A stretch of DNA of 64,000 nucleotides from Actinomycetospora chiangmaiensis DSM 45062 (GTDB lineage: Bacteria; Actinomycetota; Actinomycetes; Mycobacteriales; Pseudonocardiaceae): the NCBI RefSeq assembly GCF_000379625.1, contig NZ_KB903217.1, forward strand, positions 637,816-701,815. Direction: 5' to 3'. The notes beneath the pieces were generated by a model. It did no database searches and was not told the DNA's origin. It was given only the letters and a program-made list of their open reading frames with translations. How positions within the stretch are numbered: the stretch's first letter is position 1; each line of letters begins with the position of its first letter. Below are positions 9,070-18,805 of this stretch, piece after piece. The position numbers were made by a program, and so were the translations under genes.

Positions 9070-9524
9070 GCTCCTCGGTCCTGCTCGTCGCTCTGATCGC
9101 GATCCTCTACACCGCGGGCGTCTACCTCCTGCTCGACCGCAGCCTGACCCGCGTGCTGCTCGGCGTGCTGGTACTGGGCAACGCCACGAACCTGCTGGTG
9201 ATCTCGGCCGGCGGGCCCTTCGGCGCCGCCGCGCTCGTGGGCCGCGCGCCCGAGTCGACGATGAGCGACCCGCTCGTGCAGGCGCTGGTGCTCACGGCCA
9301 TCGTCATCACCCTCGGCGTGGCCGCGTTCCTGCTCTCGATCATCCACCGCACCTGGACGCTGGACCAGGAGGACGACCTGACGGTCGACACCGAGGACCG
9401 GTCGGTGCGGCGCCGCCTGGAGCGCGACGAGCAGATCGACGAGGACGAGTTCGACACCACCGGGTGCGAGCAGACCTCCGACACCGACGACGACCGGACC
9501 GAGCGCTCGGGGGCCCAGGCGTGA
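9066..9524 (+). CDS. mnhC: Na+/H+ antiporter subunit MrpC
   Basis: 152-aa subunit homologous to NuoK, with three transmembrane helices in the first 95 residues. The signature LGNATNLLVISAGG and the loop DPLVQALVLTAIVI are typical of MrpC. The last 50 residues are a highly acidic cytoplasmic tail (DQEDDLTVDTEDRS) not needed for the fold. Its GTG overlaps the mrpA stop codon (GTGA), indicating translational coupling. Confidence 0.92.
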   Translation: MSSSVLLVALIAILYTAGVYLLLDRSLTRVLLGVLVLGNATNLLVISAGGPFGAAALVGRAPESTMSDPLVQALVLTAIVITLGVAAFLLSIIHRTWTLDQEDDLTVDTEDRSVRRRLERDEQIDEDEFDTTGCEQTSDTDDDRTERSGAQA

Positions 9525-11221
9525 ACCCGGCCGCCACCCTGGTGGAGAGCCTGCTCCCGCTCCCCGTCCTGCTGCCGCTGCTCGGCGCCGGCGCCGCCCT
9601 CGTGCTCTCGGGCCGCCCGACGCTGCAGCGGTGGGTCTCGGTCGGGGTGCTGTCGGCCGTCGTCGCGATCGCCGCCGTCCTCGTGGCGGGAGCCGCCGAG
9701 CGCCCCCGGGTGGTCACCGTCGGGTCCTGGCCCGCACCGCTGGGCATCACGCTCGTGGCCGACCAGCTCTCGACGATCATGCTGCTGACGTCGATGACGG
9801 TGACGCTGCTGGTGCTCCTCTACGCCATCGGGCAGGGCACCTCCGACGACGACTCCCGCACCCCGGTCTCGATCTTCCACCCGACCTACCTGGTGCTGGC
9901 CGCCGGCGTCGCGAACGCCTTCCTCTCCGGGGACCTGTTCAACCTGTACGTCGGGTTCGAGGTCCTGCTGATGGCGAGCTACGTCCTGCTGACCCTCGGC
10001 GGCACCCGCTCCCGCGTGCGGGCGGGGCTGACCTACGTCGTCGTCAACGTGGTGTCATCGCTGGTCTTCCTCGTCGGGATCGCGCTGGTGTACGCGGCGG
10101 TGGGCACGCTGAACCTCGCCCAGATCGCCGAGCGGATGGCCGCCGTCGCGCCGGGCACGCAGCTGACGATCCACCTCGTCCTGCTCACCGCCTTCGGCAT
10201 CAAGGCCGCGGTGTTCCCGCTCTCGGCGTGGCTGCCCGACTCCTACCCGACCGCGGCCGCGCCGGTGACCGCGGTCTTCGCCGGCCTGCTCACGAAGGTC
10301 GGCGTGTACTCGATCATCCGCACGCAGACGCTGCTGTTCCCGGGAGACCACGTGGCCCGCGACGTCCTGCTGGTCGCAGCTCTCGCGACGATGGTGATCG
10401 GTGCGCTGGGCGCGATCGCGCAGGACGACATCAAGCGCGTGCTCTCGTTCACCCTCGTCAGCCACATCGGCTACATGATCTTCGGGGTGGCGCTCGCGAC
10501 CCCGGCCGGCGTGGGCGCGGCGATCTTCTACGTCGTCCACCACATCACCGTGCAGGCCACGCTGTTCTGCGTCGCCGGGCTCGTCGAACGCGTCGGCGGG
10601 TCGACCTCCACGACGCGGCTCGCCGGGCTGGCGGCTGCGAGCCCGCTGCTCGCGGTCCTGTACTTCGTCCCGGCGATCAACCTCGGCGGCATCCCACCGC
10701 TGTCGGGCTTCGTCGGGAAGCTGGGGCTCATCGAGGCGGGCGTGCAGGACGGGTCCGTGCTCGCCTGGTTCCTCGTGGGCGGCGCGGTGCTGACCAGCCT
10801 GCTGACGCTCTACGCGATGGCCAAGGTGTGGGTGCTGGCCTTCTGGCGCCCGCGCGACCAGCTGCCGGTCGAGCACCCCGAGGACGCCGAGGTCAACGAC
10901 CTCGACCTCGCCGACGACCCCGACCGGCGCTACCCGGTGATGATCGGGGCCGGTCGCGGGCGGGCCGACGCCGAGTCCTACTCCGGCGCGCTCCTCGGCG
11001 CCGCGCCCGCCGCGGTGTCCGACGAGGAGCGCGAGGCGGTCGCGCTGCCGCGCGCGATGACGGCGGCCACCGGCGCGCTCGTCGCGGTGGGGCTCGCGCT
11101 AACGGTGTTCGCCGGGCCGCTCTACTCGTTGACCGACCGGGCGGCGGCCGACCTCACGGCCCGCACGCCGTACATCGACGCGGTGTTCGGGCAGACCGTC
11201 GACACGCGGGTGGCCCGGTGA
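9521..11221 (+). CDS. mnhD: Na+/H+ antiporter subunit MrpD
   Basis: 566-aa membrane subunit of the proton-antiporter family, paralogous to NuoL/M/N. Typical pieces are DLFNLYVGFEVLLMASY (the conserved Glu in helix 5), GIKAAVFPLSAWLPDSYPTAAA with the membrane Lys, and RVLSFTLVSHIGYM. About 60 polar residues are inserted near position 455-520 before the last helix. The start overlaps the mrpC stop by 4 nt. Confidence 0.93.
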   Translation: MNPAATLVESLLPLPVLLPLLGAGAALVLSGRPTLQRWVSVGVLSAVVAIAAVLVAGAAERPRVVTVGSWPAPLGITLVADQLSTIMLLTSMTVTLLVLLYAIGQGTSDDDSRTPVSIFHPTYLVLAAGVANAFLSGDLFNLYVGFEVLLMASYVLLTLGGTRSRVRAGLTYVVVNVVSSLVFLVGIALVYAAVGTLNLAQIAERMAAVAPGTQLTIHLVLLTAFGIKAAVFPLSAWLPDSYPTAAAPVTAVFAGLLTKVGVYSIIRTQTLLFPGDHVARDVLLVAALATMVIGALGAIAQDDIKRVLSFTLVSHIGYMIFGVALATPAGVGAAIFYVVHHITVQATLFCVAGLVERVGGSTSTTRLAGLAAASPLLAVLYFVPAINLGGIPPLSGFVGKLGLIEAGVQDGSVLAWFLVGGAVLTSLLTLYAMAKVWVLAFWRPRDQLPVEHPEDAEVNDLDLADDPDRRYPVMIGAGRGRADAESYSGALLGAAPAAVSDEEREAVALPRAMTAATGALVAVGLALTVFAGPLYSLTDRAAADLTARTPYIDAVFGQTVDTRVAR

Positions 11222-11853
11222 GCGGCGAGCAGCGCGGCGTCTTCGGCCGCCGTCCCCGCGTGCTGCGCGTGCTCTGGCTGACCCTGGTGTGGGTGCTGCT
11301 CTGGGGCACGTTCTCGTGGGCCAACCTGCTCGGCGGGTTCGTCGTCGCCGTGCTGGTGCTCGTGCTGTTCCCGCTGCCCGCGGTGACCACCGGGGGGCAG
11401 CTGCGCCCCGTCGCCCTGCTCCGGGTGGTCCTCGACGTCGGCCGGGACCTGGCCGTCTCGAGCGTGCAGGTGGCCTGGCAGTCGGTCCGGCCGGGCCCCC
11501 CGCCGCGCAGCTCCATCGTCGCCGTCGGGATCTCCGACGACTCCGAGCTCCTCACCGCGATGCTCGTCGAGTGCCTCTCGCTCGTGCCGGGCAGCGTGGT
11601 CGTCGACGCGTCGGCCGAGGAACGGACGCTGTGGGCCCACGTGCTCGGCGCGGACGACGACGCCGCCGTCGAGCGCTTCCGCGCCCAGGTCGCCCGGCTC
11701 GAGGCCGACCTGCTGCGGGTCGGCGTGCACCGGGTGAGGGTCGAGCCCGCGAGCTCCGGTCGCGCCGAGGCCGGCACCGACCCGCGGGACGACCCCGAAC
11801 CGGCCGAGCACCGGCCGCACGACAGCGTGCCCTCCAGGGAGGCCGGCCCATGA
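11218..11853 (+). CDS. mnhE: Na+/H+ antiporter subunit MrpE
   Basis: 211-aa subunit with two N-terminal transmembrane helices (WLTLVWVLLWGTFSWANLLGG) followed by the soluble MrpE domain containing LLTAMLVECLSLVPGSVVVD, a family hallmark. The last 45 residues are a charged low-complexity tail. The start overlaps mrpD by 4 nt, and the stop overlaps mrpF. Confidence 0.9.
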   Translation: MSGEQRGVFGRRPRVLRVLWLTLVWVLLWGTFSWANLLGGFVVAVLVLVLFPLPAVTTGGQLRPVALLRVVLDVGRDLAVSSVQVAWQSVRPGPPPRSSIVAVGISDDSELLTAMLVECLSLVPGSVVVDASAEERTLWAHVLGADDDAAVERFRAQVARLEADLLRVGVHRVRVEPASSGRAEAGTDPRDDPEPAEHRPHDSVPSREAGP

Positions 11854-12137
11854 GCCTCGCCGCGATCCTGCTCACCGTGGCCCTCGGGATCCTCGGGCTG
11901 AGCCTGCTGCTCGTCCTCGGCCGCTTCGTGCTCGGGCCGTCCGCGCTCGACCGGCTCGTGGCCCTCGACGCGCTCGTCGCCGTCATCATGTGCGGGCTGA
12001 TGGCCCAGGTGGCCCTGTCGCGCGACTCCGCCGTGGTCCCGACGATCGTCGCGGTCTCCCTCGTGGGCTTCCTCGGCTCGTCGACCGTGGCGCGGTTCGT
12101 CGGGCGGCGGCGGTCGGGTTCCGGGGGTGACGCGTGA
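11850..12137 (+). CDS. mnhF: Na+/H+ antiporter subunit MrpF
   Basis: 95-aa protein with three transmembrane helices and the MrpF core GPSALDRLVALDAL. It lies in the operon with 4-nt overlaps on both sides. The ATG is followed directly by the first helix. Confidence 0.9.
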   Translation: MSLAAILLTVALGILGLSLLLVLGRFVLGPSALDRLVALDALVAVIMCGLMAQVALSRDSAVVPTIVAVSLVGFLGSSTVARFVGRRRSGSGGDA

Positions 12138-12481
12138 GCGCGTTCCTCGACGTCCTCGGCGCCGTCCTCGTCCTGCTCGGCGCGCTGCTCGCCCTCGCCG
12201 CCGCGATCGGGCTGCTGCGCCTGCCCGACGTGCTCTCCCGGATGCACGCCGCGACCAAGCCGCAGACCGCCGGGCTCGTCCTCGTCGTCATCGGGTCCGC
12301 GCTGTCGCTCCGCACGAGCGTGGACACGTGGATGCTCGTGCTCGTCGGCGTGTTCCAGCTGATCACCGCGCCCGTCACCGCCCACCTGGTGGGCCGGCTG
12401 GCCTACCGCTCCGGCGGCGTCCGCGAGGACCTGCTGTACCGGGACGACCTGGCCGACCGCGAGGACGACCCCGCCCGCTGA
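12134..12481 (+). CDS. mnhG: Na+/H+ antiporter subunit MrpG
   Basis: 115-aa last subunit of the antiporter, with three helices. The sequence GLLRLPDVLSRMHAATKPQT is the MrpG signature, and the final 25 residues are charged. It ends the Mrp operon. An inverted repeat 36 nt downstream may terminate transcription. Confidence 0.92.
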   Translation: MSAFLDVLGAVLVLLGALLALAAAIGLLRLPDVLSRMHAATKPQTAGLVLVVIGSALSLRTSVDTWMLVLVGVFQLITAPVTAHLVGRLAYRSGGVREDLLYRDDLADREDDPAR

Positions 12482-12516
12482 CACCGCTCGCGAGGTGTCC
12501 GTCAGGCAGGCACCAC

Positions 12517-12553
12517 GGCCGGCGGGCTGCCTCAGCGGACGGCCGGCCGTGCG
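12517..12553 (+). terminator. Possible terminator after the Mrp operon
   Basis: Arms ACGGCCGGC and GCCGGCCGT flank about 19 nt of GC-rich sequence, placed 36 nt after the mrpG stop. The loop is long and there is no U tract, so the call is tentative. Confidence 0.35.
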
Positions 12554-12657
12554 AGACCGGTGTGAGGTCCCGCGACCGGGGTGGCCGCTCGCCCCGTCCC
12601 GTCCCCCGGACGGCGCACCGCACCGCCTCCGGCAGGCCCCCTCGCGGATCCCCTCTC

Positions 12658-12663
12658 TACCGT
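12658..12663 (+). promoter_or_regulatory. -10 box for the DUF3592 / menG unit
   Basis: TACCGT ends 7 nt before the GTG of the next gene, consistent with a leaderless mRNA. Confidence 0.35.
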
Positions 12664-12670
12664 GGACGGG

Positions 12671-13246
12671 GTGAACGACGTGCGCGCGACGGTGGGCGCC
12701 AGGGCCCGCTCGTTGTACGACGCCGCGCGGACGGCCTGGGAGGTCACCCGCACCGCGGTCGCGCCCGTCGTGCGGCGGGCACCGGAGATCGTCGTGGGCG
12801 TCGGGCTCGTGCTGAGCGTGCTCGCCGTGCTGGTCCTGGTGGGCGCCGCGCGCAACGACGCGGCGATCTCGGCCGACCAGGGCACGGCGGTCGCGGAGGT
12901 GCTCGACGGCGGCGACGTCGGGCACACCTTCATCCGCTTCACGGCGTCCGACGGGGCCGTCCTCACCCCCGACACCGGCGTGCTCTACCCGCGTGGCCTC
13001 GAGCCCGGCAACTACGTGATCGTGGAGTACGACCGCTCGAAGCCGGAGCTCGTGCGGGTCGCCGGCCGGTCCTGGACCGAGGGGCTGGGGCCGGTCGCGC
13101 TCGGGATCGTCGGGCTGTGGGTCGTGCTCGGCCCGACGGCGTGGGCGCTGGCCCGTCGGCGGAAGGGGCGGGCCGAGGACGGGACGACCCCGCGGCCCGA
13201 CGGCGACGTGACGCCGGACCGCGAGCCGGTCGGCGCGCTGCGATGA
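12671..13246 (+). CDS. DUF3592 domain-containing membrane protein
   Basis: 191-aa protein with transmembrane helices at about residues 42-62 and 138-160 and an extracytoplasmic beta-rich domain between them ([18 protein letters not shown], then [14 protein letters not shown]). This arrangement fits DUF3592 proteins of unknown function. It ends 7 nt before menG and is probably co-transcribed with it. The GTG start has an upstream TACCGT rather than a Shine-Dalgarno. Confidence 0.65.
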   Translation: MNDVRATVGARARSLYDAARTAWEVTRTAVAPVVRRAPEIVVGVGLVLSVLAVLVLVGAARNDAAISADQGTAVAEVLDGGDVGHTFIRFTASDGAVLTPDTGVLYPRGLEPGNYVIVEYDRSKPELVRVAGRSWTEGLGPVALGIVGLWVVLGPTAWALARRRKGRAEDGTTPRPDGDVTPDREPVGALR

Positions 13247-13253
13247 TCGCCTG

Positions 13254-13982
13254 ATGCCCAGCCGCGCCGGTCTCGACCGTGATCCCTCCGCCGTCGCCCG
13301 CATGTTCGACGGTGTGGCGGCGCGCTACGACGTCACCAACACGGTGCTCTCCTTCGGCCGGGACCGGGCCTGGCGACGGGCCACGCGCGAGGCGCTGACG
13401 ATCGGCCCGGGGGACGTCGTCCTCGACATCGCCGCCGGCACCGGCGTGTCCACCGTCGAGCTCGCGCACACCGGGGCGACGTGCCTGGCCGCGGACTTCT
13501 CGCTGGGCATGCTGCAGGCGGGCCGGGCCGAGCGCCTGGGGGACGCAGCGCAGCGGGGCTCGACCCGCGGAGATGTCGTCCCCTACCTCGCCGCCGACGC
13601 GATGGCGCTCCCGCTGCCCGACGCGTCCGTCGACGCCGTCGTCATGTCGTTCGGGCTGCGCAACGTCGTGGAACCGGACGCCGCCCTCGCGGAGTTCGCG
13701 CGGGTCACGAAGCCCGGCGGCACGCTCGCGATCTGCGAGTTCTCGACCCCGACGTGGGCACCGTTCCGCCGCGTCTACACCGACTATCTGATGCGGGCCC
13801 TGCCCCGGGTGGCGCGGGCGGTCAGCTCGAACCCCGACGCGTACGTCTACCTCGCCGAGTCGATCCGGGCGTGGCCCGACCAGCCCGCCCTCGCGCGGCG
13901 CATCACCGCCGCCGGGTGGCGTGCGGTCAGCTGGCGCGACCTCACCGGCGGGATCGTCGCGCTCCACACCGCCGTCCGGTAA
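13254..13982 (+). CDS. menG: Demethylmenaquinone methyltransferase MenG
   Basis: 242-aa class I SAM methyltransferase of the UbiE/MenG family that methylates demethylmenaquinone to menaquinone. The N-terminal signature [16 protein letters not shown] motif I (VLDIAAGTG), the acidic FSLGML loop and the family motif MSFGLRNV are all present, followed by [14 protein letters not shown]. It lies between a DUF3592 gene and menJ, in the order seen around Rv0558-Rv0561c of Mycobacterium tuberculosis. Confidence 0.95.
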   Translation: MPSRAGLDRDPSAVARMFDGVAARYDVTNTVLSFGRDRAWRRATREALTIGPGDVVLDIAAGTGVSTVELAHTGATCLAADFSLGMLQAGRAERLGDAAQRGSTRGDVVPYLAADAMALPLPDASVDAVVMSFGLRNVVEPDAALAEFARVTKPGGTLAICEFSTPTWAPFRRVYTDYLMRALPRVARAVSSNPDAYVYLAESIRAWPDQPALARRITAAGWRAVSWRDLTGGIVALHTAVR

Positions 13983-14090
13983 TCCCGTCCCGCCGTCGTC
14001 CGCACCCGGATGACCAGCACGGACGGGCCCGGATCCGGACAGCCCCGAGATCAAACCCGGATCCACCGGGCGTGTCGCACGCGACATGCC

Positions 14091-14129
14091 TAGACTCGTC
14101 CCCGCCGGAGCTAGTGAACGATTTCACAA
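14091..14129 (+). promoter_or_regulatory. menJ promoter region with a Rex operator (ROP) site
   Basis: A putative -10 box TAGACT (14091-14096) is followed by TAGTGAACGATTTCACAA (14112-14129). The Streptomyces Rex operator is TTGTGAA-N4-TTCACAA, and this site matches 13 of the 14 fixed positions. Its place just after the expected transcription start fits repression. Rex responds to the NADH/NAD+ ratio and in Streptomyces controls nuo and cyd. The site is seen in the sequence; binding is inferred. Confidence 0.65.
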
Positions 14130-14142
14130 GGGGTGTCCCACG

Positions 14143-15522
14143 GTGTCCGCTCACCACCACGAGCGCACCCGGCGTCGCGTCGGGGGTGCCGACTGCGCGG
14201 CCGACGTGCTCGTGGTCGGTGCCGGTCCGGCCGGAGCCACCGCCGCCACGCACCTCGCGCGCGCCGGGCTCGACGTGCTCGTGCTGGAGAAGGCGACGTT
14301 CCCGCGCGAGAAGGTCTGCGGCGACGGGCTGACCCCGCGGGCCGTCAAGCAGCTGATCGACCTCGGGATCGACACCCGCCCCGAGGCCGGCTGGCTGCAC
14401 AACAAGGGGCTGCGGGTCTACGGCGCGGGCCTGTCGGTGGACCTCGACTGGCCCGACCTCACGAGCTTCCCGCCCTACGGCATGGTCCGACCCCGCCGCG
14501 ACTTCGACCAGCTGCTCGCCGACCACGCCCGCGCCTCGGGCGCCCGCATCCAGGAGCAGACCTCCGTCACCGGCGCGCTGACCGACGAGCGGACCGGCCG
14601 GGTGATCGGGGTCGAGGCCCGGCGCGGGCCGGAACGCGAGCCGGTCACCTACCGCGCGCCGCTCGTGATCGCGTGCGACGGCGTCGGGGCGCGGACGGCG
14701 CTCTCGCGCGGCATCGCCAAGCGCGACGACCGCCCGCTCGGCGTCGCGGTCCGCCGGTACTACACCAGCCCGAAGAGCACGGACGACTACCTCGAGACCC
14801 ACCTCGAGCTGACCGACGGTCGCGGCGGGCTGCTGCCCGGGTACGGCTGGGTGTTCGGCATGGGCGACGGGACGGCGAACGTCGGGCTCGGCATCCTCGA
14901 CCGGACCAACGCCGGCGCCGGGGCCAACTACCGCGCCACGCTGCGCGCCTGGTGCGACACGCTGCCCGACGGGTGGGGTCTGCGTGAGGAGAACGCGGTG
15001 AACGAGATCGGCGGCGCCGCGCTGCCGATGGGCTTCAACCGCACGCCGGTGTACGCCGACGGGCTGCTGCTCGTCGGGGACGCCGGCGGCATGGTCAACT
15101 CGTTCAACGGCGAGGGCATCGCCTACGCCATGCAGTCGGCGGCGCTGGCCGCGGAGGCCGCCGTCCAGGCGCTCGCCCGGCCCGAGGGCCCGTCGCGGGA
15201 GCGGGCGCTCGCCGGCTACCCGGAGGCGGTCCGCGCGGAGCTCGCCAGCTACTACCGGCTCGGCAACCGCTTCGCGCACGCGCTGCGCCACCCCTGGCTC
15301 GTGCAGGCCACGGCCCGCCACGGCCTCCCCCGACGACGGGTCATGGCGTTCCTGCTCAAGCTGCTCGCCAACCTGCACGACGGCCGCGACGGCGACGCCT
15401 CCGACCGCCTGCTCGAGGTGCTGCTGCGGCTCACCCCGGCACTGCCGGAGGCGGCGCCCACCCGACTGCGCCGACCCACCTCACCGACCCGACCCGGCGT
15501 CGGGAAGGAGACCGCCGCATGA
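14143..15522 (+). CDS. menJ: Geranylgeranyl reductase family FAD enzyme, probable menaquinone reductase MenJ
   Basis: 459-aa FAD-dependent oxidoreductase. The Rossmann motif VLVVGAGPAGATAATHLA is followed by the family-specific FPREKVCGDGLTPRAV. The second FAD motif is GLLLVGDAGGMVNSFNGEGI. It sits beside menG, like Rv0561c, which saturates one isoprene unit of menaquinone. That specific role is inferred from context; archaeal-type geranylgeranyl reductases share the fold. The GTG is chosen because AAGGGG lies about 8 nt upstream; an ATG at 14086 would place the Rex site inside the coding region and is less likely. Confidence 0.82.
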   Translation: MSAHHHERTRRRVGGADCAADVLVVGAGPAGATAATHLARAGLDVLVLEKATFPREKVCGDGLTPRAVKQLIDLGIDTRPEAGWLHNKGLRVYGAGLSVDLDWPDLTSFPPYGMVRPRRDFDQLLADHARASGARIQEQTSVTGALTDERTGRVIGVEARRGPEREPVTYRAPLVIACDGVGARTALSRGIAKRDDRPLGVAVRRYYTSPKSTDDYLETHLELTDGRGGLLPGYGWVFGMGDGTANVGLGILDRTNAGAGANYRATLRAWCDTLPDGWGLREENAVNEIGGAALPMGFNRTPVYADGLLLVGDAGGMVNSFNGEGIAYAMQSAALAAEAAVQALARPEGPSRERALAGYPEAVRAELASYYRLGNRFAHALRHPWLVQATARHGLPRRRVMAFLLKLLANLHDGRDGDASDRLLEVLLRLTPALPEAAPTRLRRPTSPTRPGVGKETAA

Positions 15523-15639
15523 CCAGCCCGTGAGCCCGGACTAAGGCCACCCTCACCCCGCCGACGTTCGTCCTCCCTCCGTAGGGTCGGCGTCCGTCCG
15601 CCGGGGGTGACGCCGGACACCGGATCCACGGTGTCGCAG

Positions 15640-15674
15640 ACCACCGAGCAGTTGTCTCGAACACCACCGAGCAG
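15640..15674 (+). repeat. 12-bp direct repeat in the nuoA leader
   Basis: ACCACCGAGCAG occurs at 15640-15651 and 15663-15674, 23 bp apart start to start. The second copy runs into the AGGAGG ribosome-binding site of nuoA. A TAGGGT hexamer at 15582-15587 may be a -10 box for nuo. Confidence 0.55.
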
Positions 15675-15686
15675 GAGGTTCCCCCG

Positions 15687-16067
15687 ATGCAGGGCAGCGC
15701 GGGACTCACCGCATACGTCCCCCTCATCGCCATGTTCGTGCTCGCGGGCGGGTTCGCCCTGTTCTCGGTGACCGCCGCCCCCTACATCGGCCCGCGGCGC
15801 TACAACCGGGCGAAGCTCGACACCTACGAGTGCGGGATCGAACCGTCGCCGCAGCCCGTGGTCGGCGGCGGCCGCGTGCCGGTCGCCTACTACCTCACGG
15901 CGATGCTGTTCATCCTCTTCGACATCGAGATGGTGTTCCTCTACCCGTTCGTGATCAACATCGATGCGCTCGGCCTGTTCGGGCTGGTCGAGATCGTGCT
16001 CTTCATCGGGACCGTCGCCTTCGCCTACGCGTACGTGTGGCGACGCGGCGGCCTGGACTGGACGTAG
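15687..16067 (+). CDS. nuoA: NADH-quinone oxidoreductase subunit A
   Basis: 126-aa membrane subunit of complex I with three helices. The conserved loop [15 protein letters not shown] and the helix [14 protein letters not shown] with its acidic residues are diagnostic. AGGAGG precedes the ATG by about 7 nt. First gene of the 14-gene nuo operon. The 164 nt between menJ and nuoA hold a 12-bp direct repeat and a possible -10, so nuoA may have its own promoter in addition to read-through from menJ. Confidence 0.97.
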   Translation: MQGSAGLTAYVPLIAMFVLAGGFALFSVTAAPYIGPRRYNRAKLDTYECGIEPSPQPVVGGGRVPVAYYLTAMLFILFDIEMVFLYPFVINIDALGLFGLVEIVLFIGTVAFAYAYVWRRGGLDWT

Positions 16068-16086
16068 GGAAGCGGTAGGGAATCGC

Positions 16087-16644
16087 ATGGGACTCGAGGA
16101 GAAGCTGCCGAACGGCATCCTGCTGGCCACCGTCGAGGGACTGGTCAACTGGACCCGTAAGGCCTCGCTCTGGCCGGCCACCTTCGGGCTGGCCTGCTGC
16201 GCGATCGAGATGATGACGTCGGGCGCGCCGCGCTACGACCTCGGCCGCTTCGGCATGGAGGTCTTCCGCCCCAGCCCCCGGCAGGCCGACCTGATGATCG
16301 TGGCGGGTCGTGTCACCAACAAGATGGCGCCGGTCCTGCGCCAGATCTACGACCAGATGGCCGAGCCCCGCTGGGTGCTCGCCATGGGCGTGTGCGCCTC
16401 GTCGGGCGGCATGTTCAACAACTACGCCGTGGTGCAGGGCGTGGACCACGTGGTGCCCGTCGACATGTACCTGCCCGGCTGCCCGCCGCGGCCGGAGATG
16501 CTCATCGACGCGATCCTCAAGCTGCACCAGAAGATCCAGGTCGAGCCGCTGGGGCCGGTCCGGGCGCAGCTGGCCGCCGAGCGCCGCGCCCAGGGCGAGA
16601 CGCTCGAGCTGCTGCCCTCGTCCGTCAAGTACGGGCGGGAGTAG
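16087..16644 (+). CDS. nuoB: NADH-quinone oxidoreductase subunit B
   Basis: 185-aa peripheral-arm subunit carrying cluster N2, the last Fe-S centre before quinone. Ligands are visible as C37, C38, C103 and C132 ([24 protein letters not shown]). Length and motifs are normal. ATG lies 19 nt after nuoA. Confidence 0.97.
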   Translation: MGLEEKLPNGILLATVEGLVNWTRKASLWPATFGLACCAIEMMTSGAPRYDLGRFGMEVFRPSPRQADLMIVAGRVTNKMAPVLRQIYDQMAEPRWVLAMGVCASSGGMFNNYAVVQGVDHVVPVDMYLPGCPPRPEMLIDAILKLHQKIQVEPLGPVRAQLAAERRAQGETLELLPSSVKYGRE

Positions 16645-16646
16645 CC

Positions 16647-17459
16647 GTGGCCGACGACGAGAAGCAGCCCGGCGTCCCCCCGACCGGGACCGGTGGGGCG
16701 TCCGGCCCGACCGGCGCGACGCCCGGATCCTCCGAGCACAGCGAGCCCGGTGCGGTCGCGTTCTCCCCGGTCGAGCAGCACCGCCCCCACGCGCCGACGG
16801 TCACCGGCCGCCACCGCGAGGGCATGTTCGGCATCCACGGCTCGGGCGACACCTCGGGCTTCGGCGGCCTCCGGCTGCCCGCCTACGCCCCGGCCCCGGC
16901 CGAGCGGCCCTACGGCGGCTGGTTCGACGAGGTGGTCGACGAGACCGCGGCGGCGCTCGAGGAGGGCGGCCTCGTCGCCTTCGACGAGGCCGTGCCGCAG
17001 GTGACCGTCGACCGCGGCGAGATGACCTGGTACGTCGCCCGCGACCACCTGCCGACGCTCGCGACGCTCCTGCGCGACGACGCGGCGCTGCGCTTCGAGT
17101 TCTGCTCCGGGGTGTCCGGGGTGGACTACGGCGAGGACGTGCCGCAGCAGCTGCACGTCGTGGTGCAGCTGCTCTCCATGACCTACCGGCGGCGGCTGCG
17201 GCTCGAGGTGTGCCTCGACGTCGAGGACGCGCGCTGCCCCTCGCTCGTGCCGGTCTACCCGACGGCGGACTGGCACGAGCGCGAGACCTGGGACATGTTC
17301 GGGATCGTCTTCGACGGCCACCCGAGCCTGACCCGGATCCTCATGCCGGACGACTGGAACGGCCACCCCCAGCGCAAGAGCTACCCGCTGGGCGGCATCC
17401 CGGTCGAGTACAAGGGCGCCGAGATCCCGCCGCCCGACCAGCGGAGGGCCTACACGTGA
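16647..17459 (+). CDS. nuoC: NADH-quinone oxidoreductase subunit C
   Basis: 270-aa subunit of the complex I peripheral arm, without cofactors. The 30-kDa domain includes [10 protein letters not shown] and the signature [22 protein letters not shown]. The first 55 or so residues are a Pro/Gly-rich extension seen in actinobacterial NuoC but not in E. coli. The GTG lies 2 nt after the nuoB stop, and the 3' end overlaps nuoD. Confidence 0.96.
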   Translation: MADDEKQPGVPPTGTGGASGPTGATPGSSEHSEPGAVAFSPVEQHRPHAPTVTGRHREGMFGIHGSGDTSGFGGLRLPAYAPAPAERPYGGWFDEVVDETAAALEEGGLVAFDEAVPQVTVDRGEMTWYVARDHLPTLATLLRDDAALRFEFCSGVSGVDYGEDVPQQLHVVVQLLSMTYRRRLRLEVCLDVEDARCPSLVPVYPTADWHERETWDMFGIVFDGHPSLTRILMPDDWNGHPQRKSYPLGGIPVEYKGAEIPPPDQRRAYT

Positions 17460-18805
17460 CCGACCTCGACGACTCCGTCACCGACCACACCGTCACCGAC
17501 CCCTACGCCGCGTCGTCCCGCGAGACCACCGAGGGCACCGTCTACACCGTCACCGGCGGTGACTGGGACGAGCTCGTCGACGAGTCGACCGGCGACGAGC
17601 GCATCGTCATCAACATGGGGCCGCAGCACCCGTCCACGCACGGCGTGCTGCGCCTCGTGCTGGAGATCTCCGGCGAGACCGTCACCGACGTGCGGCTGGT
17701 GATCGGCTACCTGCACACCGGGATCGAGAAGAACTGCGAGTACCGCACCTGGACCCAGGGCGTCACCTTCGTGACCCGGTGCGACTACCTCGCGCCGCTG
17801 TTCACCGAGACCGCCTACTGCATGTCGGTCGAGCGCCTGCTCGGCATCGAGGTGCCGACGCGGGCGCAGGTCATCCGCGTCATGCTCATGGAGATCAACC
17901 GGATCGGCTCGCACCTCGTGGCGCTGGCCACCGGCGGGATGGAGCTCGGCGCGCTCACCGGGATGACCAACGGGTTCCGGGAGCGCGAGGAGGTGCTGCA
18001 CCTGCTCGAGTTCCTCACCGGCCTGCGCATGAACCACGCGTTCATCCGCCCCGGCGGCGTCGTGCAGGACCTCCCCGACGGCGCCGAGAAGCGGATCCTC
18101 GAGTTCTGCGACGTCATGGACTCCCGGCTCCCCGGGTTCCACCAGCTGCTCACCGGCAACGCCATCTGGCAGCAGCGCCTCGTCGGGATCGGCTACCTGC
18201 CGCTCGACGGCTGCCTCTCGCTCGGCGTCACCGGCCCGATCCTGCGCTCCGCGGGCCTGGCCTGGGACCTCCGCAAGGTCGACCCCTACCTCGGCTACGA
18301 GCAGTACGACTTCGAGGTGCCGACCGACACGGCGGCCGACTCCTTCGCCCGCTACAAGCTGCGGGTCGAGGAGATGCACCAGTCGCTGCGGATCGTCCGG
18401 CAGTGCGTCGAGGCGCTCGAGCCCGGCCCGGTGATGGTCCAGGACGCGAAGATCGCGTGGCCGGCCAAGCTGTCGGTCGGCGCGGACGGCATGGGCAACT
18501 CGCTCGAGCACGTCCGGCAGATCATGGGCCAGTCGATGGAATCCCTGATCCACCACTTCAAGCTGGTCACCGAGGGCTTCAAGGTGCCGCCGGGGCAGGC
18601 GTACGTGCCGATCGAGTCGCCGCGCGGCGAGCTCGGCGCCCACCTCGTCTCCGACGGCGGGACGCGCCCGCTGCGCGTGCACCTGCGCGAGCCCAGCTTC
18701 GTCAACCTGCAGGCCGCGCCGGCGATGTGCGAGGGCGGGATGGTCTCCGACGTCATCGCCGCGCTGGCGAGCCTCGACCCCGTGATGGGGGGCTGCGACC
18801 GATGA
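17456..18805 (+). CDS. nuoD: NADH-quinone oxidoreductase subunit D
   Basis: 449-aa 49-kDa subunit that forms the quinone pocket with NuoB. Seen motifs are [16 protein letters not shown], with the quinone-binding His, [16 protein letters not shown], and [19 protein letters not shown]. About 45 N-terminal residues are non-conserved. It overlaps nuoC and nuoE by 4 nt each. Confidence 0.97.
   Translation: MTDLDDSVTDHTVTDPYAASSRETTEGTVYTVTGGDWDELVDESTGDERIVINMGPQHPSTHGVLRLVLEISGETVTDVRLVIGYLHTGIEKNCEYRTWTQGVTFVTRCDYLAPLFTETAYCMSVERLLGIEVPTRAQVIRVMLMEINRIGSHLVALATGGMELGALTGMTNGFREREEVLHLLEFLTGLRMNHAFIRPGGVVQDLPDGAEKRILEFCDVMDSRLPGFHQLLTGNAIWQQRLVGIGYLPLDGCLSLGVTGPILRSAGLAWDLRKVDPYLGYEQYDFEVPTDTAADSFARYKLRVEEMHQSLRIVRQCVEALEPGPVMVQDAKIAWPAKLSVGADGMGNSLEHVRQIMGQSMESLIHHFKLVTEGFKVPPGQAYVPIESPRGELGAHLVSDGGTRPLRVHLREPSFVNLQAAPAMCEGGMVSDVIAALASLDPVMGGCDR

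Noticed and set aside
14086-14142. Upstream ATG for menJ at 14086
   Set aside because: It would put the -10 box and the Rex site inside the coding region. The GTG at 14143 has a good ribosome-binding site.
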